Shown here: in pieces, positions 7,929 through 16,830 of the stretch | Position numbering within the stretch: the stretch's first letter is position 1 | Layout: the number at the start of each line of letters is the position of its first letter | Source of the DNA: a bacterium | GTDB lineage: Bacteria > UBA10199 > 2-02-FULL-44-16 > JAAZCA01 | Assembly: GCA_021810905.1 (NCBI GenBank) | Contig: JAJZQH010000002.1 | Coordinates: 124,001-188,000, forward strand | DNA length: 64,000 nt | Direction of reading: 5' to 3' | Made by a program: the position numbers and the translations under genes | The notes under the pieces: model-generated | The model's database searches: none | What the model saw: only the letters and a program-made list of their open reading frames with translations | Told to the model about the DNA's origin: nothing

Positions 7929-9431
7929 TCACGAGAGACTGAAGAATGACTTGATCCGCGCGAGGATATTTGATGCCTGCGCCACGGTGTCTGCAGCCTG
8001 CTTGTCCAGCGCCGTAGCGGTGGAAAGCTGTCTCTGGGCCAGCGTCCGGGCGAGCTGCTCCGATATGGACGGGTCGGCGGAGAGGATCTCTTTGAACAGT
8101 CCCTTGTCTATGGCGAATAATCGCGAATCCTCTGTAGTGCGCACAGTGGCAGTGCGCGGATCTCCCGTGAGCAGGCTCATCTCGCCGAAGAACGCAGGCG
8201 CCGTGAGCGCCGCCACAACGATCGACGCTGCCTCACCTTTCTTGACAAGCACCTCGCACGAACCGCGATACAGGATATACATGGAATCGCCTGCCTCGCC
8301 CTGCCCCACCACCGTCTCGCCTACTCCGTAATCCTGAACCAGCATGCGCTTCGCTATGGTGTCGCGAGCCGCGGCAGAGAGCGGAGCAAGGATCGGTACC
8401 GCGTCGAGGCTTGCCCTTGCCGCGAGGCGCATCTCTTCGCGGCGCTTGAGGTCAACGCGGCGCTCCACGTGGTGCAGTCGTACATCGCGCACGGGGTAAG
8501 GGATGGAGATCCTGTTTCTTCGGAGCGCATACCAGAGGCGGTTCATGACCGCCGATCGTACTATGGGCGAAGTCCCGAAATCATCGTACACAAAGCGAAG
8601 CTGATATTTTACCGCAAAGTCCGCGTAGTCGACCACGCGTATCTGCGGCGGCGGATCATTGAGCACCTGTGGTTCGTCGCCGAGCGCCTCAAGCAGAACC
8701 TTGCGCACGGCGTTTGGCGGAGCGCCGTAATCGAGCCCGATATCAATTTTCATCACGTGACGCCTTGATGGCCTGGAGAAGTTCTTGAGAACGGACTTCG
8801 CTATATCCATGTTCGGGACAAAAACGATTTCGTCTTCAAAGGTTCGCAGGCGCGTGGCCGCCCACCCTATACCAACCACCTGTCCCGTGTTTTCCCCATA
8901 CTGGATCCAGTCGCCGATTCCGTAAGGTTTTTCGAACTGGAGTGAGATTCCCGCAAAGAGATTGCCGAGCGTGTTTTGGGCCGCGAGGCCTATCACCGCG
9001 GTAAGAACAGCAGAGGTGGTGATGAGACCGACGAGATTCACTCCGCCGCGCGTGCGCAGCACGATAAATATGATTACGGCGTAAGCAGCAATGAGGACGA
9101 AGTCGCGAGTGATTTTTGGAAGCGTCTCGTGTTTTCTCAGGCTCAAAAACCATTCGACGCTGAACGCAAAAGCAATACGGAAAATTGCGCAGTACAATGT
9201 CACCAGGGAGGCGACCGTCAGCCATTTCACCAGGTCGTGGCTGACAGTGGCCGGCAGCAGGTTCAGGACGAGGCGCAGAACAAGATATATGAGCAGCAGT
9301 CCGACAGGCACCGGAGGCAGCGCGCGAATTTTCGTCGACGCCAATCGATAAGCGACGAGCAATGCAAAGAACGCGACTATCGCCCAATCGCTCGACAGAT
9401 AGTTGACCAGAAAATCGGTAGATAGATCCAT
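7929..9431 (-). CDS. MscS-family mechanosensitive channel with cyclic-nucleotide-binding domain
   Basis: 500 aa. The N-terminal transmembrane helices (about 10-130) lead to the MscS pore region (GLITTSAVLTAVIGLAAQNT, then GNLFAGISLQFEKPYGIGDWI) and the beta domain (EDEIVFVPNMDIAKSVLKNFS). A C-terminal cNMP-binding domain (about 355-480) contains the phosphate-binding cassette FFGEMSLLTGDPRTATVRT. These are the features of cyclic-nucleotide-gated MscS channels (bCNG type), which are thought to be gated by nucleotide rather than by membrane tension. Glu and Arg of the cassette are present, so nucleotide binding is plausible. First gene of a two-gene minus-strand unit. Confidence 0.92.
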   Translation of the reverse strand: MDLSTDFLVNYLSSDWAIVAFFALLVAYRLASTKIRALPPVPVGLLLIYLVLRLVLNLLPATVSHDLVKWLTVASLVTLYCAIFRIAFAFSVEWFLSLRKHETLPKITRDFVLIAAYAVIIFIVLRTRGGVNLVGLITTSAVLTAVIGLAAQNTLGNLFAGISLQFEKPYGIGDWIQYGENTGQVVGIGWAATRLRTFEDEIVFVPNMDIAKSVLKNFSRPSRRHVMKIDIGLDYGAPPNAVRKVLLEALGDEPQVLNDPPPQIRVVDYADFAVKYQLRFVYDDFGTSPIVRSAVMNRLWYALRRNRISIPYPVRDVRLHHVERRVDLKRREEMRLAARASLDAVPILAPLSAAARDTIAKRMLVQDYGVGETVVGQGEAGDSMYILYRGSCEVLVKKGEAASIVVAALTAPAFFGEMSLLTGDPRTATVRTTEDSRLFAIDKGLFKEILSADPSISEQLARTLAQRQLSTATALDKQAADTVAQASNILARIKSFFSLS

Positions 9432-9472
9432 TGCCTGGCACTATACGCGATATCAGGAGTCGTGTAAATTAG

Positions 9473-9596
9473 CAGAATCGAAATACAGAAGCCAGAATCC
9501 AGAAGTCAGAAGCCAGAATGGTAAGTGAATAGGCCTTTAACAGCTTACCGACTTCTGAATTCTGACTTCTGGATTCTGAATTCTGCATTTCGAATG
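9473..9596. repeat. word-repeat palindrome, family A copy 1
   Basis: The left arm is built from variants of the words CAGAAGTCAG and CAGAATCC. The right arm carries their complements (CTTCTGAATTCTGACTTCTG). The centre is a hairpin GGTAAG...CTTACC around the block AGGCCTTTAACAGC. It lies between the divergent MscS and MBL-fold genes. Copy 2 is at 17691-17800 between atpG and atpD; it has the same arm words and the core AGGCCTTCAACAGC in the opposite orientation. Confidence 0.8.
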
Positions 9597-9645
9597 CAGG
9601 AGCTTTCATTTACAGCGATATCTGGTTGGCGTATAGTGCTGATCG

Positions 9646-10491
9646 ATGGATCGGGTTCGCATAAAATTCTGGGGAGTGAGGGGCTCGCTGGCAGCGCCTG
9701 GCCGCGACACAGTGCGCTTCGGCGGCAACACGGCCTGCATGGAGATCGAATACGGGCGCACCCGGATCATCTGCGATGCAGGCACCGGCATCCGTCCCCT
9801 AGGGCTCGATCTTGTTCACCGCGCTGGGGGCAGGCCCATCGACGCGACCATCCTCCTCTCGCACGTCCACTGGGATCATTATCTAGGGCTCCCCTTCTTT
9901 CGACCTTTCTTCGAAAAAAAGAACAGGTTCGTAATTGCCGGGCCGAGCGTCATGGGCCGGAGTTTCGGAAAATTGCTGCGAGACGTGATACGGCCGCCGT
10001 ATATGCCGATAACGCTGGCCGATCTGGGCGCGCGCATTTCCTATAGGACGGTCGGGAAAAGGGCTTTCAAGATCGGAGCCGTCAGAGTGTTACCGATGCC
10101 CGCGAATCACCCTGACGGCGCGCTCGGCTGGAGATTCGATTTTCCAAACGGTCGGAGCGTCGTTGTGATGACGGATAATGAGCCGCTCGACGCTGCGCGT
10201 GATGTGGCGCTCATCGAATATATCGCTGGAGCTGATGCGTTGATACACGATGCGCAGTATTCGCCCGCAGAATACGGAAAGAAGCGCGGCTGGGGGCATA
10301 GCCCGTTTCCGTATCCCGTGGGGCTGGCGTGTGCAGCTCGCATGCGCAGGGTGTATCTCACGCACTTTGATCCAGAATCGAGCGATGCCGAGTTGATGAA
10401 GGCCCGCAGTGCAGCCAGGCGCATGATTGCGCGGCGCGGATCTCCCGTGCGATGCGAGCTGGCCCGCGAGGGGCTCTCGTTTTTCCTGTGA
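9646..10491 (+). CDS. MBL-fold metal-dependent hydrolase
   Basis: 281 aa metallo-beta-lactamase-fold protein with the metal-binding motif HVHWDH (73-78), a preceding strand IICDAGTGIRPLG, a later His in NHPDGALGWRF, an Asp in DALIHDAQY and a terminal His in YLTHFDPESSD. The pattern resembles the PhnP/cyclic phosphodiesterase branch more than beta-lactamases or glyoxalase II. It is probably cytoplasmic, since no signal peptide is seen. The substrate is unknown. No clear ribosome-binding site precedes the ATG, but the conserved first strand (VRIKFWGVRGS) begins immediately after it, which supports the start. A palindrome (family E) follows the stop. Confidence 0.82.
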   Translation: MDRVRIKFWGVRGSLAAPGRDTVRFGGNTACMEIEYGRTRIICDAGTGIRPLGLDLVHRAGGRPIDATILLSHVHWDHYLGLPFFRPFFEKKNRFVIAGPSVMGRSFGKLLRDVIRPPYMPITLADLGARISYRTVGKRAFKIGAVRVLPMPANHPDGALGWRFDFPNGRSVVVMTDNEPLDAARDVALIEYIAGADALIHDAQYSPAEYGKKRGWGHSPFPYPVGLACAARMRRVYLTHFDPESSDAELMKARSAARRMIARRGSPVRCELAREGLSFFL

Positions 10492-10498
10492 TTCACTC

Positions 10499-10590
10499 GG
10501 ATTGCCCTTCTGGACGCAACTTCGGAGGGGGAAACCCCCTCCCCGCGCCTGCGGAGCGGTTCCCTTCCCCAGCGTCCAGAAGGGCAATCC
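10499..10590. repeat. long inverted repeat, family E (possible terminator)
   Basis: A perfect 19-bp outer stem (10499-10517 with 10572-10590, GGATTGCCCTTCTGGACGC and its complement) encloses a GC-rich inner hairpin GGAGGGGGAAACCCCCTCC. It begins 8 bp after the MBL-fold stop and ends 65 bp before rsmG. There is no T tract on either side, so factor-independent termination is uncertain. Confidence 0.8.
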
Positions 10591-10655
10591 TCCCTTCGCA
10601 GCGTTTTGAAATGAATTCCAAGGCACGTGAATAGTGTTACGACTTGGATGAAATT

Positions 10656-11267
10656 ATGAATCAGGATGATCTCATCGCCAAATATTACTCATTGCTCGCG
10701 AAGTGGAACGAGAAGATGTCGCTCGTCTCTTCCGCGCGTGATGAAGCGGAATTCCGCGCAAAACATGTGGACGATGCCCTTGAACTGATTCCATTCCTCT
10801 CGAACGCGCGCACCGTGCTCGATCTCGGCACGGGGGCAGGCATTCCGGGCATCATTATCAAGATAGCTAGGCCGGATATTGAGCTGACGCTGCTCGATTC
10901 GATCCGCAAGAAGGTGAGTTTTTGTGATGAGGTCATCCGTCGCCTCGGCCTGGATCATATCAAAGCGGTGTGCGGCCGCGCTGAGGATGATCATGTCAGG
11001 ACCCTGCTTGGCCGTTTTGATGCCATCGTGTCGAGGGCGACGTGGCAAATTGAAAAATACCTAACAATATCAACGTGTTACTTGAATAAAAGCCCCTCTT
11101 CCAGGCTCATCGCGATGAAGGGTCCCTCCTGGAGGTCTGAACTAAATGCGGCAAAAAGCGCGATGCAGAAGCTTGGTGTGAAATTGGTGGAGACGTATGA
11201 GTATGAGCTCAAGGGCGGTGAGCGACGATGCATTTTGGCCTTCGGTGTGAAGAGTGTATCCTCTTGA
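10656..11267 (+). CDS. rsmG: 16S rRNA (guanine-527 N7) methyltransferase RsmG
   Basis: RsmG (GidB) methylates G527 of 16S rRNA using S-adenosylmethionine. The 203 aa protein carries the SAM-binding motif DLGTGAGIPGIIIKIARP, the acidic strand LTLLDSIRKKVSF and the catalytic-region SRATWQIEKYL. A TTG at 10644 is an alternative start; I chose the ATG at 10656 because the SAM-fold N-terminus begins there, although neither start has a strong ribosome-binding site. Placement just before parA parB is the classic origin-proximal arrangement, but mnmG is not next to it here. Confidence 0.9.
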   Translation: MNQDDLIAKYYSLLAKWNEKMSLVSSARDEAEFRAKHVDDALELIPFLSNARTVLDLGTGAGIPGIIIKIARPDIELTLLDSIRKKVSFCDEVIRRLGLDHIKAVCGRAEDDHVRTLLGRFDAIVSRATWQIEKYLTISTCYLNKSPSSRLIAMKGPSWRSELNAAKSAMQKLGVKLVETYEYELKGGERRCILAFGVKSVSS

Positions 11268-11302
11268 AATTATTGAATAAATAGATTTGATCCATTGGTT
11301 CT

Positions 11303-11318
11303 TGTTTCACGTGAAACA
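11303..11318. promoter_or_regulatory. parS: parS site, intergenic
   Basis: A perfect 16-bp palindrome TGTTTCACGTGAAACA, the consensus chromosomal parS bound by ParB, lies 156 bp before parA. It probably nucleates ParB spreading and may also help parAB autoregulation. Confidence 0.95.
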
Positions 11319-11474
11319 TATCGCATAACCCCTCACGGTTGATGGTAAAAATGTCCATGCCCAACAGGCGGAATTTCCTGTTCGAACTTCCGGATGGTCA
11401 TCCGGTCGAATCTCCGCTTGCACTTTAGCGCCGCATAAACTAGACGCAAATTCATCATCCACGCGGGGGCTTCC

Positions 11475-12245
11475 ATGGCCGAGGTGATTGCGATTTGTAA
11501 CCAGAAGGGCGGCGTAGGCAAGACCACGACCGCCATAAATCTCTCTGCTGCGCTGGCAGCAGCGGAAAAACGCACGCTGCTCATAGACCTGGATGCACAA
11601 GGCAACGCTACCACTGGAATGGGAATTGACAAGCACCACGTCGCCGGAAGCATCTATAATGTGATCATCGACGAAGCCGATCTCTCCACCCTCAGGCTCG
11701 ATACCGAACTCCCATTTCTCAAGATGCTCCCATCGAGCCCTTCCCTCGTTGGGGCTGAAGTCGAGTTGGTCAGCCTTGTTTCACGTGAAACAAGGCTCAA
11801 GCAGAGACTGGACGGCATCCGTAACGAATTTGACTATATCATTATAGATTGTCCCCCTTCGCTTGGGCTCCTGACGCTCAACGCATTGGTCGCGGCTGAT
11901 TCGGTGCTCATTCCGGTACAGTGTGAATACTATGCGATGGAGGGAATTGCTGACTTACAGCGAACCATAGCCCTCGTAAAGGGCCGGCTCAACCCCGGGC
12001 TTGCCACAAAGGGGATAATCCTCACCATGTTCGATTCTCGCAACAATCTTTCCCACCAGGTTCAGAATGAAATGAGAAATCATTTTAAAAACGCGGTGTT
12101 CCAAGTTGTCATACCGCGAAATGTCCGCCTGAGCGAGGCGCCAAGTTACGGGAAGCCTATACTTTTATACGACGTAGAATCAAAGGGCGCCCAGAGCTAT
12201 TTTGACTTGGCAAAAGAGATCCTGTCATCTGCCGCGCAGCAATAA
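11475..12245 (+). CDS. parA: chromosome-partitioning ATPase ParA (Soj)
   Basis: ParA is the deviant Walker ATPase that forms a nucleoid-bound gradient and moves ParB-parS complexes. The 256 aa protein has the Walker A motif KGGVGKTT (11-18), the A' region LIDLDAQGNATTGM, and Walker B IIIDCPPSLG. There is no N-terminal HTH, as expected for chromosomal ParA. The ATG starts the conserved AEVIAICNQKGGVGKTT strand directly; no strong ribosome-binding site is visible. An extended parS palindrome lies inside the coding sequence at 11773-11796, where it encodes part of LVSRETRL. parB follows after 42 bp. Confidence 0.96.
   Translation: MAEVIAICNQKGGVGKTTTAINLSAALAAAEKRTLLIDLDAQGNATTGMGIDKHHVAGSIYNVIIDEADLSTLRLDTELPFLKMLPSSPSLVGAEVELVSLVSRETRLKQRLDGIRNEFDYIIIDCPPSLGLLTLNALVAADSVLIPVQCEYYAMEGIADLQRTIALVKGRLNPGLATKGIILTMFDSRNNLSHQVQNEMRNHFKNAVFQVVIPRNVRLSEAPSYGKPILLYDVESKGAQSYFDLAKEILSSAAQQ
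11773..11796. promoter_or_regulatory. parS: parS site inside parA
   Basis: The 16-bp parS consensus (11777-11792) extends to a perfect 24-bp palindrome with flanking GCCT and AGGC. It lies wholly inside parA codons. ParB loading here would place the complex on the parAB operon itself. Confidence 0.95.
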
Positions 12246-12287
12246 GTGATTGAAATTATTATTGTTTAATCGTTACGGAGGTGTTGG

Positions 12288-13154
12288 ATGACACAGGTAA
12301 TCAAGAGGGGGCTTGGCAGGGGGCTGGAATCGCTCCTTCCCCCGCCAATCGCCACGGAGCAAGCACAACAGACCGGCCTTCACTTTGTGCCCATAGATTC
12401 CATAGTGCCGAATCGCCAGCAACCGCGCACGGTATTTGATGAAGAGAAGATCAGGGAGCTCGCGGACTCGATCCGCGAGCAGGGCATTATCCAGCCGCTG
12501 GCCGTATCCCCTCTTTCGGACGGCCGTTACGAACTCATAGCCGGAGAGCGCAGGCTGCGCGCATCGCGCCAGGCAGGACTCGAGCAAGTCCCCGTCGTTA
12601 TAAAGGAGACGGACGGCGAAGGCATGCTCGCACTCTCTATAATAGAGAACATCCAACGCGAGGACCTGAATCCCATCGAGGAAGCGAACGCATATCAGGA
12701 ACTCATGAATCAGTTCGGCTATACGCAGGAAGACGTTGCGAAGAAGGTCGGAAAGTCGCGTGTGGCAGTCGCAAACGGCGTGAGGTTGCTCAAACTTCCG
12801 CGAGTGATACAGGAGGATATCGCGACAGGCCGTTATTCGGCGGGTCACGCGCGAGCCATACTAGCCGTCGAAGGGCTTCACGAGCAGCTAAAGATTCGCG
12901 AGAAGATAATTCGCGAGATGCCCACGGTTCGAGACGTAGAAAAAATGGTGCAAGCTTTGGTTTCAGGTGGTAAGAAACCAACTCGTCGCGGCGCAGCCCT
13001 GACGTCGCAGATGAACGAATTATGCGAACGGATGAAGCAGGCCCTGGGCACGAAGGTGACGCTGGCGCCGAGCGGAAACGGCGGAAAAATCACGATAGAA
13101 TATTATTCACCGCAGGAACTGGATGGGATCTTCCGCCGAATCATCGGCGAATGA
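12288..13154 (+). CDS. parB: chromosome-partitioning protein ParB (Spo0J)
   Basis: ParB is the parS-binding CTPase clamp partner of ParA. The 288 aa protein has a basic N-terminal ParA-contact segment (KRGLGRGLESLLP), the ParB/Srx CTP-binding domain with ELIAGERRLRASRQAG (about 86-101) and IIENIQREDLNPIEEA, an HTH region with EDVAKKVGKSRVAVANGVRLL, and a C-terminal dimerisation domain. All are intact. The ATG follows GGAG with good spacing. It recognises the two parS sites in and near parA. It is followed 49 bp later by the bactofilin gene. Confidence 0.96.
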   Translation: MTQVIKRGLGRGLESLLPPPIATEQAQQTGLHFVPIDSIVPNRQQPRTVFDEEKIRELADSIREQGIIQPLAVSPLSDGRYELIAGERRLRASRQAGLEQVPVVIKETDGEGMLALSIIENIQREDLNPIEEANAYQELMNQFGYTQEDVAKKVGKSRVAVANGVRLLKLPRVIQEDIATGRYSAGHARAILAVEGLHEQLKIREKIIREMPTVRDVEKMVQALVSGGKKPTRRGAALTSQMNELCERMKQALGTKVTLAPSGNGGKITIEYYSPQELDGIFRRIIGE

Positions 13155-13203
13155 TCACAAACAGAGCGGCTGATTCGGCGCATGCGCGCAGGGGGAGGAA
13201 TCG

Positions 13204-13629
13204 ATGGGACGTGGGAATAAAGATGCTGGTCAGATCAACGGTCTCATCGACCGAGGTTGCAGCGTCGAAGGAAAGCTCATGTTCGACGGTACGGTGCAGA
13301 TCAACGGAGATTTCCGCGGCGACATACTTTCAGACGGCACGCTTATTGTGGGCGCGGAAGCGAAGTTGAACGCGCGAATCCAGATCGACACGATAGTGAT
13401 AGAAGGAAACGTCGAAGGGACTATCGAAGCCAAGCAAAAGGTGGAGCTGCGCAACGGAGGCACATTCATCGGCGACATCGTGGCTCCGGCCATTGCCATC
13501 GAAGAGGGGGCGATCTTCCAGGGGCGGTGTCAGATGCTCAGCGGAGCCACTCGAACTGAGGCAAAGCCTGCGGATTTCGGCGGCGAGGCCGTCTATGCGG
13601 AGGAGGGAGAAGACTCCCTCATGATGTAG
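13204..13629 (+). CDS. bacA: bactofilin
   Basis: 141 aa protein with the single right-handed beta-helix domain of bactofilins: a short disordered N-terminus with no membrane segment, then repeated hexapeptide-like strands (GKLMFDGTVQINGDFRG, LIVGAEAKLNARI, GNVEGTIEAKQKVEL) and an acidic tail. Bactofilins polymerise without nucleotide and scaffold cell-wall enzymes. In myxobacteria they also organise the ParABS system, which fits its place between parB and the atp genes. The exact paralogue name is an inference. Confidence 0.88.
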   Translation: MGRGNKDAGQINGLIDRGCSVEGKLMFDGTVQINGDFRGDILSDGTLIVGAEAKLNARIQIDTIVIEGNVEGTIEAKQKVELRNGGTFIGDIVAPAIAIEEGAIFQGRCQMLSGATRTEAKPADFGGEAVYAEEGEDSLMM

Positions 13630-13644
13630 CAAGGGAAAACGCCG

Positions 13645-14091
13645 ATGCTCTGCAGCGCCACCGATATAACGTTGAAGCCGGACTGGACGACGATCGTCCA
13701 GCTCTTCATATTTCTCTTCGCCGCCGCCTCCCTTTCGATATTCGTCATCCGGCCGATCATGCGTATAATCGAAAAGCGCAAGGCCTTCACCGAAGACGCG
13801 GCGGAAGAGGCTGCCAAACTCATGAACGAATCGGAGCAGCTTGAAATAGGCAGGAGAGAAGTTATCACGATGGCGCTCAAAGAGGCGTATGAAGAATTCG
13901 AGAAGCGCTCCGCGGAGCATCGCCGCAAGGCGGATTCAGTGATCGCGGATGCGCGCGCCAGGACGACCGAGGCGCTCGGCAGTTCGGCCCTCTCCATCGA
14001 GTCGGTCGAAGAGCTCAACGAGAAAGAAGCGGAATTGCGCGCGCGCGATCTTTCGGACGCGATCGTATCGCGCGTCATCGGAGGGCGGTGA
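13645..14091 (+). CDS. F-type ATP synthase subunit b' (AtpF')
   Basis: 148 aa peripheral-stalk subunit of the Fo sector. It has one N-terminal transmembrane helix (IVQLFIFLFAAASLSIFVIR, about 17-36) followed by a long charged coiled coil to the C-terminus. It is the first of two b-type subunits in tandem, an arrangement known from deltaproteobacteria, where b' and b form a heterodimer linking Fo to the F1 head. It follows bactofilin by 15 bp and precedes the second b gene by 4 bp. Confidence 0.88.
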   Translation: MLCSATDITLKPDWTTIVQLFIFLFAAASLSIFVIRPIMRIIEKRKAFTEDAAEEAAKLMNESEQLEIGRREVITMALKEAYEEFEKRSAEHRRKADSVIADARARTTEALGSSALSIESVEELNEKEAELRARDLSDAIVSRVIGGR

Positions 14092-14095
14092 ACAG

Positions 14096-14593
14096 ATGGC
14101 GTCACATCCGATAAGGATATTTTTTCTTGGAATAATCAATTTCGGGATACTGGCGTACGCCCTGCGCAGGCTCATCGGCCCGGCTGCAAATCAATTCTTT
14201 TTCGCAAGGCGCTCAAGAATACGAAGGCAGATGCTCAATTCGGTAATGAACCTTAGGAAGGCGCGCGCGCGAGCGTCGCAATGCAGGGCCGATTACGATT
14301 CCCTGCCCAAGGAAATGGCGGCCAGGCGCGCGGCGATACTCGCGCAGTGCCGCGAGGAGTGCGAGGCCATCGACGCCGAAGCCGCCCGCCGGGCGGAGTA
14401 TATGATCGAGAGCGCGGGACGCCAGGCGGAAGAGGAGAAGGCGAAGGCGGCCAGGCGAATGCGCGCCAAACTCATTTCGCGCGCATTCGAGATTGCGCGC
14501 CAGAAGCTGGGCAAGGAAGCCGGCAGGGATTCCATGCACAGATATCTTGATGAAGGATTGAAAGCGATGTCCGATTTTCGCATGGAGACGTGA
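14096..14593 (+). CDS. atpF: F-type ATP synthase subunit b
   Basis: 165 aa second b-type stalk subunit. An N-terminal membrane helix (IRIFFLGIINFGILAYALRR, about 6-25) is followed by a charged coiled coil rich in Arg, Ala and Glu. The frame is open further upstream, but the ATG at 14096 has GAGGGCGG just before it and starts the membrane helix, so I use it. The stop overlaps the start of atpH (TGATG), consistent with translational coupling. Confidence 0.88.
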   Translation: MASHPIRIFFLGIINFGILAYALRRLIGPAANQFFFARRSRIRRQMLNSVMNLRKARARASQCRADYDSLPKEMAARRAAILAQCREECEAIDAEAARRAEYMIESAGRQAEEEKAKAARRMRAKLISRAFEIARQKLGKEAGRDSMHRYLDEGLKAMSDFRMET

Positions 14594-15156
14594 TGGGGGA
14601 TACGGTCAAGGAAAAGATTATCGCCAGGCGCTACGCCAAGGGCCTTTTCGAACTCGCGCTGGAATCAGGCGAACTCGAACAACTCGAAGCGGACATGACG
14701 CTGATCGACTCGACGGCGAAGCGAGTGCCCAAATTCATCCATGCCCTGGAGGACGAACGAATTAGCCCGGCCAAGCGCCTCGCAGCGGCCGACGCGATAT
14801 CGCGCGCGCTCGGACTCGGTGATTTTGCGCGGAACGCGATACTGCTCATGTTACAGCGAAAGCGCATAGCCGCGCTGGACTTAGTGGCGCGTGACGTGAT
14901 CGCTCGAATTCTCTCGCGCCGCAGGCTTACGCGGGCGCGCGCGAACGTGGCAGACGCATCGCTGGCAAATGATACGAAGCGCAGGATAGAGGATATCCTT
15001 GGTAAGACACTCAAGCTCAAGGTGACGTGTGAAGTCGCAGTTGAACCGGAACTCATCGGCGGCTTCGTCGTCAGGGTCGGCGACATGCGTTACGATGCCA
15101 GCGTCGCCGGAGAACTGCAACGCATGAGGCAGCGCCTTCTCAACGCCGAAACTTAA
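14593..15156 (+). CDS. atpH: F-type ATP synthase subunit delta
   Basis: 187 aa OSCP/delta subunit that joins the peripheral stalk to the top of the alpha3beta3 head. The N-terminal helical domain begins with IIARRYAKGLFELALESGEL, and the C-terminal region contains the family signature VEPELIGGFVVRVGDMRYDA. A GTG one codon upstream (14590) is an alternative start. The ATG overlaps the stop of the b subunit gene. atpA follows 42 bp downstream. Confidence 0.93.
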   Translation: MGDTVKEKIIARRYAKGLFELALESGELEQLEADMTLIDSTAKRVPKFIHALEDERISPAKRLAAADAISRALGLGDFARNAILLMLQRKRIAALDLVARDVIARILSRRRLTRARANVADASLANDTKRRIEDILGKTLKLKVTCEVAVEPELIGGFVVRVGDMRYDASVAGELQRMRQRLLNAET

Positions 15157-15198
15157 CGAATGACCAAATCGGGATTTGAATAATATATTGAGGTATAC

Positions 15199-16719
15199 AT
15201 GAACATCAAAGTCGACGAGATCAGCCGCATAATAAAAGAACAGATACGCGACTACGGAACGCCCCACGCGGCGGATGAGACCGGCCAGATACTCTCCGTT
15301 GGAGACGGAATCGCTCACGTCTATGGACTCGCCGGCGTCATGGCCGGAGAGCTGGTGGAATTCAAGGAGGGGGTCGTAGGCATCGCCCTGAACCTCGAAG
15401 AGGAGGCGGTCGGCATCGCGGTGATGGGCGAAGACACCAAGCTCAAGGAGGGCGATGAGGTGCGGCGCACCGGTCGCATCGCCAGCGTTCCGGTGGGCGA
15501 GGGCGTGCTGGGCAGGGTGGTTGATGCGCTCGGCAGGCCTATCGACGGAGGCGGGGAAATAGCCTCTGCCGAATTGCGGAAAATAGAGATCAAGGCGCCC
15601 GGAATCGTGGCGCGCCGCCCGGTGAACCAGCCGCTCTTCACCGGCATCAAGGCGATAGACGCCATGACGCCAATCGGCCGCGGTCAGCGCGAGCTGATAA
15701 TCGGCGACCGCCAGACCGGCAAGACCGCCATAGCAGTGGACGCCATCATCAATCAGAAGGGCAAGGACGTCTCCTGCATCTATGTGGCCATCGGTCAGAA
15801 GGCCTCGACGGTGGCCAGGGTCGTCGACAAGCTGCGCGCGAACGGAGCTCTGGAGTACACGACCGTGGTGGTTGCGGGCGCGGCCGATCCTGCGCCGCTT
15901 CAATACCTGGCGCCTTATTGCGGCGTCACGATGGGCGAATTTTTCCGCGACAGCGGCAGACACGCGCTGCTCGTCTACGACGACCTCTCCAAGCACGCGG
16001 TAGCCTACAGGCAGCTCTCCCTGCTTCTGCGTCGCCCGCCCGGACGCGAGGCATATCCCGGCGACGTCTTCTATCTCCACTCACGCCTTCTGGAACGCGC
16101 GGCAAAGCTCTCGGAGGCGCACGGCGGCGGATCCCTCACCGCGCTCCCGATAATAGAGACACAGGCGGGCGATATCTCCGCATACGTTCCGACTAACGTC
16201 ATCTCCATAACAGACGGGCAGATATATCTTGAAGCGGATCTCTTCTACGCTGGCATCAGACCGGCAATCAACGCCGGCCTTTCCGTGTCGCGCGTCGGCG
16301 GAGCTGCGCAGACCAAGGCGATGAAGCGCGTAGCCGGAACTCTCAGACTCGATCTGGCGCAGTATCGCGAGATGGCTTCGTTCGCGCAGTTCGGAGCAGA
16401 ACTCGACGACGCCACGCGCAAGCAGATCACGCGCGGAGAGAGGTTGACTGAACTGCTGAAGCAGCCTCAGTACAAACCGATGCCCATGGCGAAGCAGGTC
16501 GTGCAGATATATGCGGGCGTGAGCGGCCAGCTCGACGACCTCGACGTGTCCAGAATCGGTCAGTTCATCGTGGGTCTCCTGCGCGATGTGGAGGATCGAA
16601 ATCCCAAACTCCTCGAGAAGATAGAGACCGCAGGAGATCTGGACAACGCGACCACGCAGGAGCTGGACAAGGCGATAACCGCCTACAAACTGCAGTTCGT
16701 GCCAGAGGCAAAATCGTGA
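15199..16719 (+). CDS. atpA: F-type ATP synthase subunit alpha
   Basis: 506 aa non-catalytic nucleotide-binding subunit of F1. It has the beta-barrel domain (about 25-95), Walker A GDRQTGKT (169-176), and the alpha-specific [20 protein letters not shown]. Length and motifs are normal, and the Gln in the Walker A region is typical of the alpha subunit. Peripheral inner-membrane complex. A palindromic repeat of family B fills the 111 bp before atpG. Confidence 0.97.
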   Translation: MNIKVDEISRIIKEQIRDYGTPHAADETGQILSVGDGIAHVYGLAGVMAGELVEFKEGVVGIALNLEEEAVGIAVMGEDTKLKEGDEVRRTGRIASVPVGEGVLGRVVDALGRPIDGGGEIASAELRKIEIKAPGIVARRPVNQPLFTGIKAIDAMTPIGRGQRELIIGDRQTGKTAIAVDAIINQKGKDVSCIYVAIGQKASTVARVVDKLRANGALEYTTVVVAGAADPAPLQYLAPYCGVTMGEFFRDSGRHALLVYDDLSKHAVAYRQLSLLLRRPPGREAYPGDVFYLHSRLLERAAKLSEAHGGGSLTALPIIETQAGDISAYVPTNVISITDGQIYLEADLFYAGIRPAINAGLSVSRVGGAAQTKAMKRVAGTLRLDLAQYREMASFAQFGAELDDATRKQITRGERLTELLKQPQYKPMPMAKQVVQIYAGVSGQLDDLDVSRIGQFIVGLLRDVEDRNPKLLEKIETAGDLDNATTQELDKAITAYKLQFVPEAKS

Positions 16720-16826
16720 CTCGTGCATCGTGGTTCGTGATTTGTTTATCGTAAAACCGTCCAAGTATTTGAGGCGGTTACGAATCACGATTCACGAACG
16801 ACGAACGACGATCCACGAACGACGGA
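16713..16826. repeat. word-repeat palindrome, family B copy 1, between atpA and atpG
   Basis: The left arm repeats variants of ATCGTGGTTCGTGATTTG and the right arm repeats their complement (ACGAATCACGATTCACGAAC, then CGACGAACGACGATCC). The centre is a smaller hairpin GTAAAACCG...CGGTTAC. The left edge overlaps the last atpA codons and the right edge stops just before the atpG start. A processing or stability hairpin setting subunit ratios is possible but unproven. Confidence 0.8.
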
Positions 16827-16830
16827 GTAT

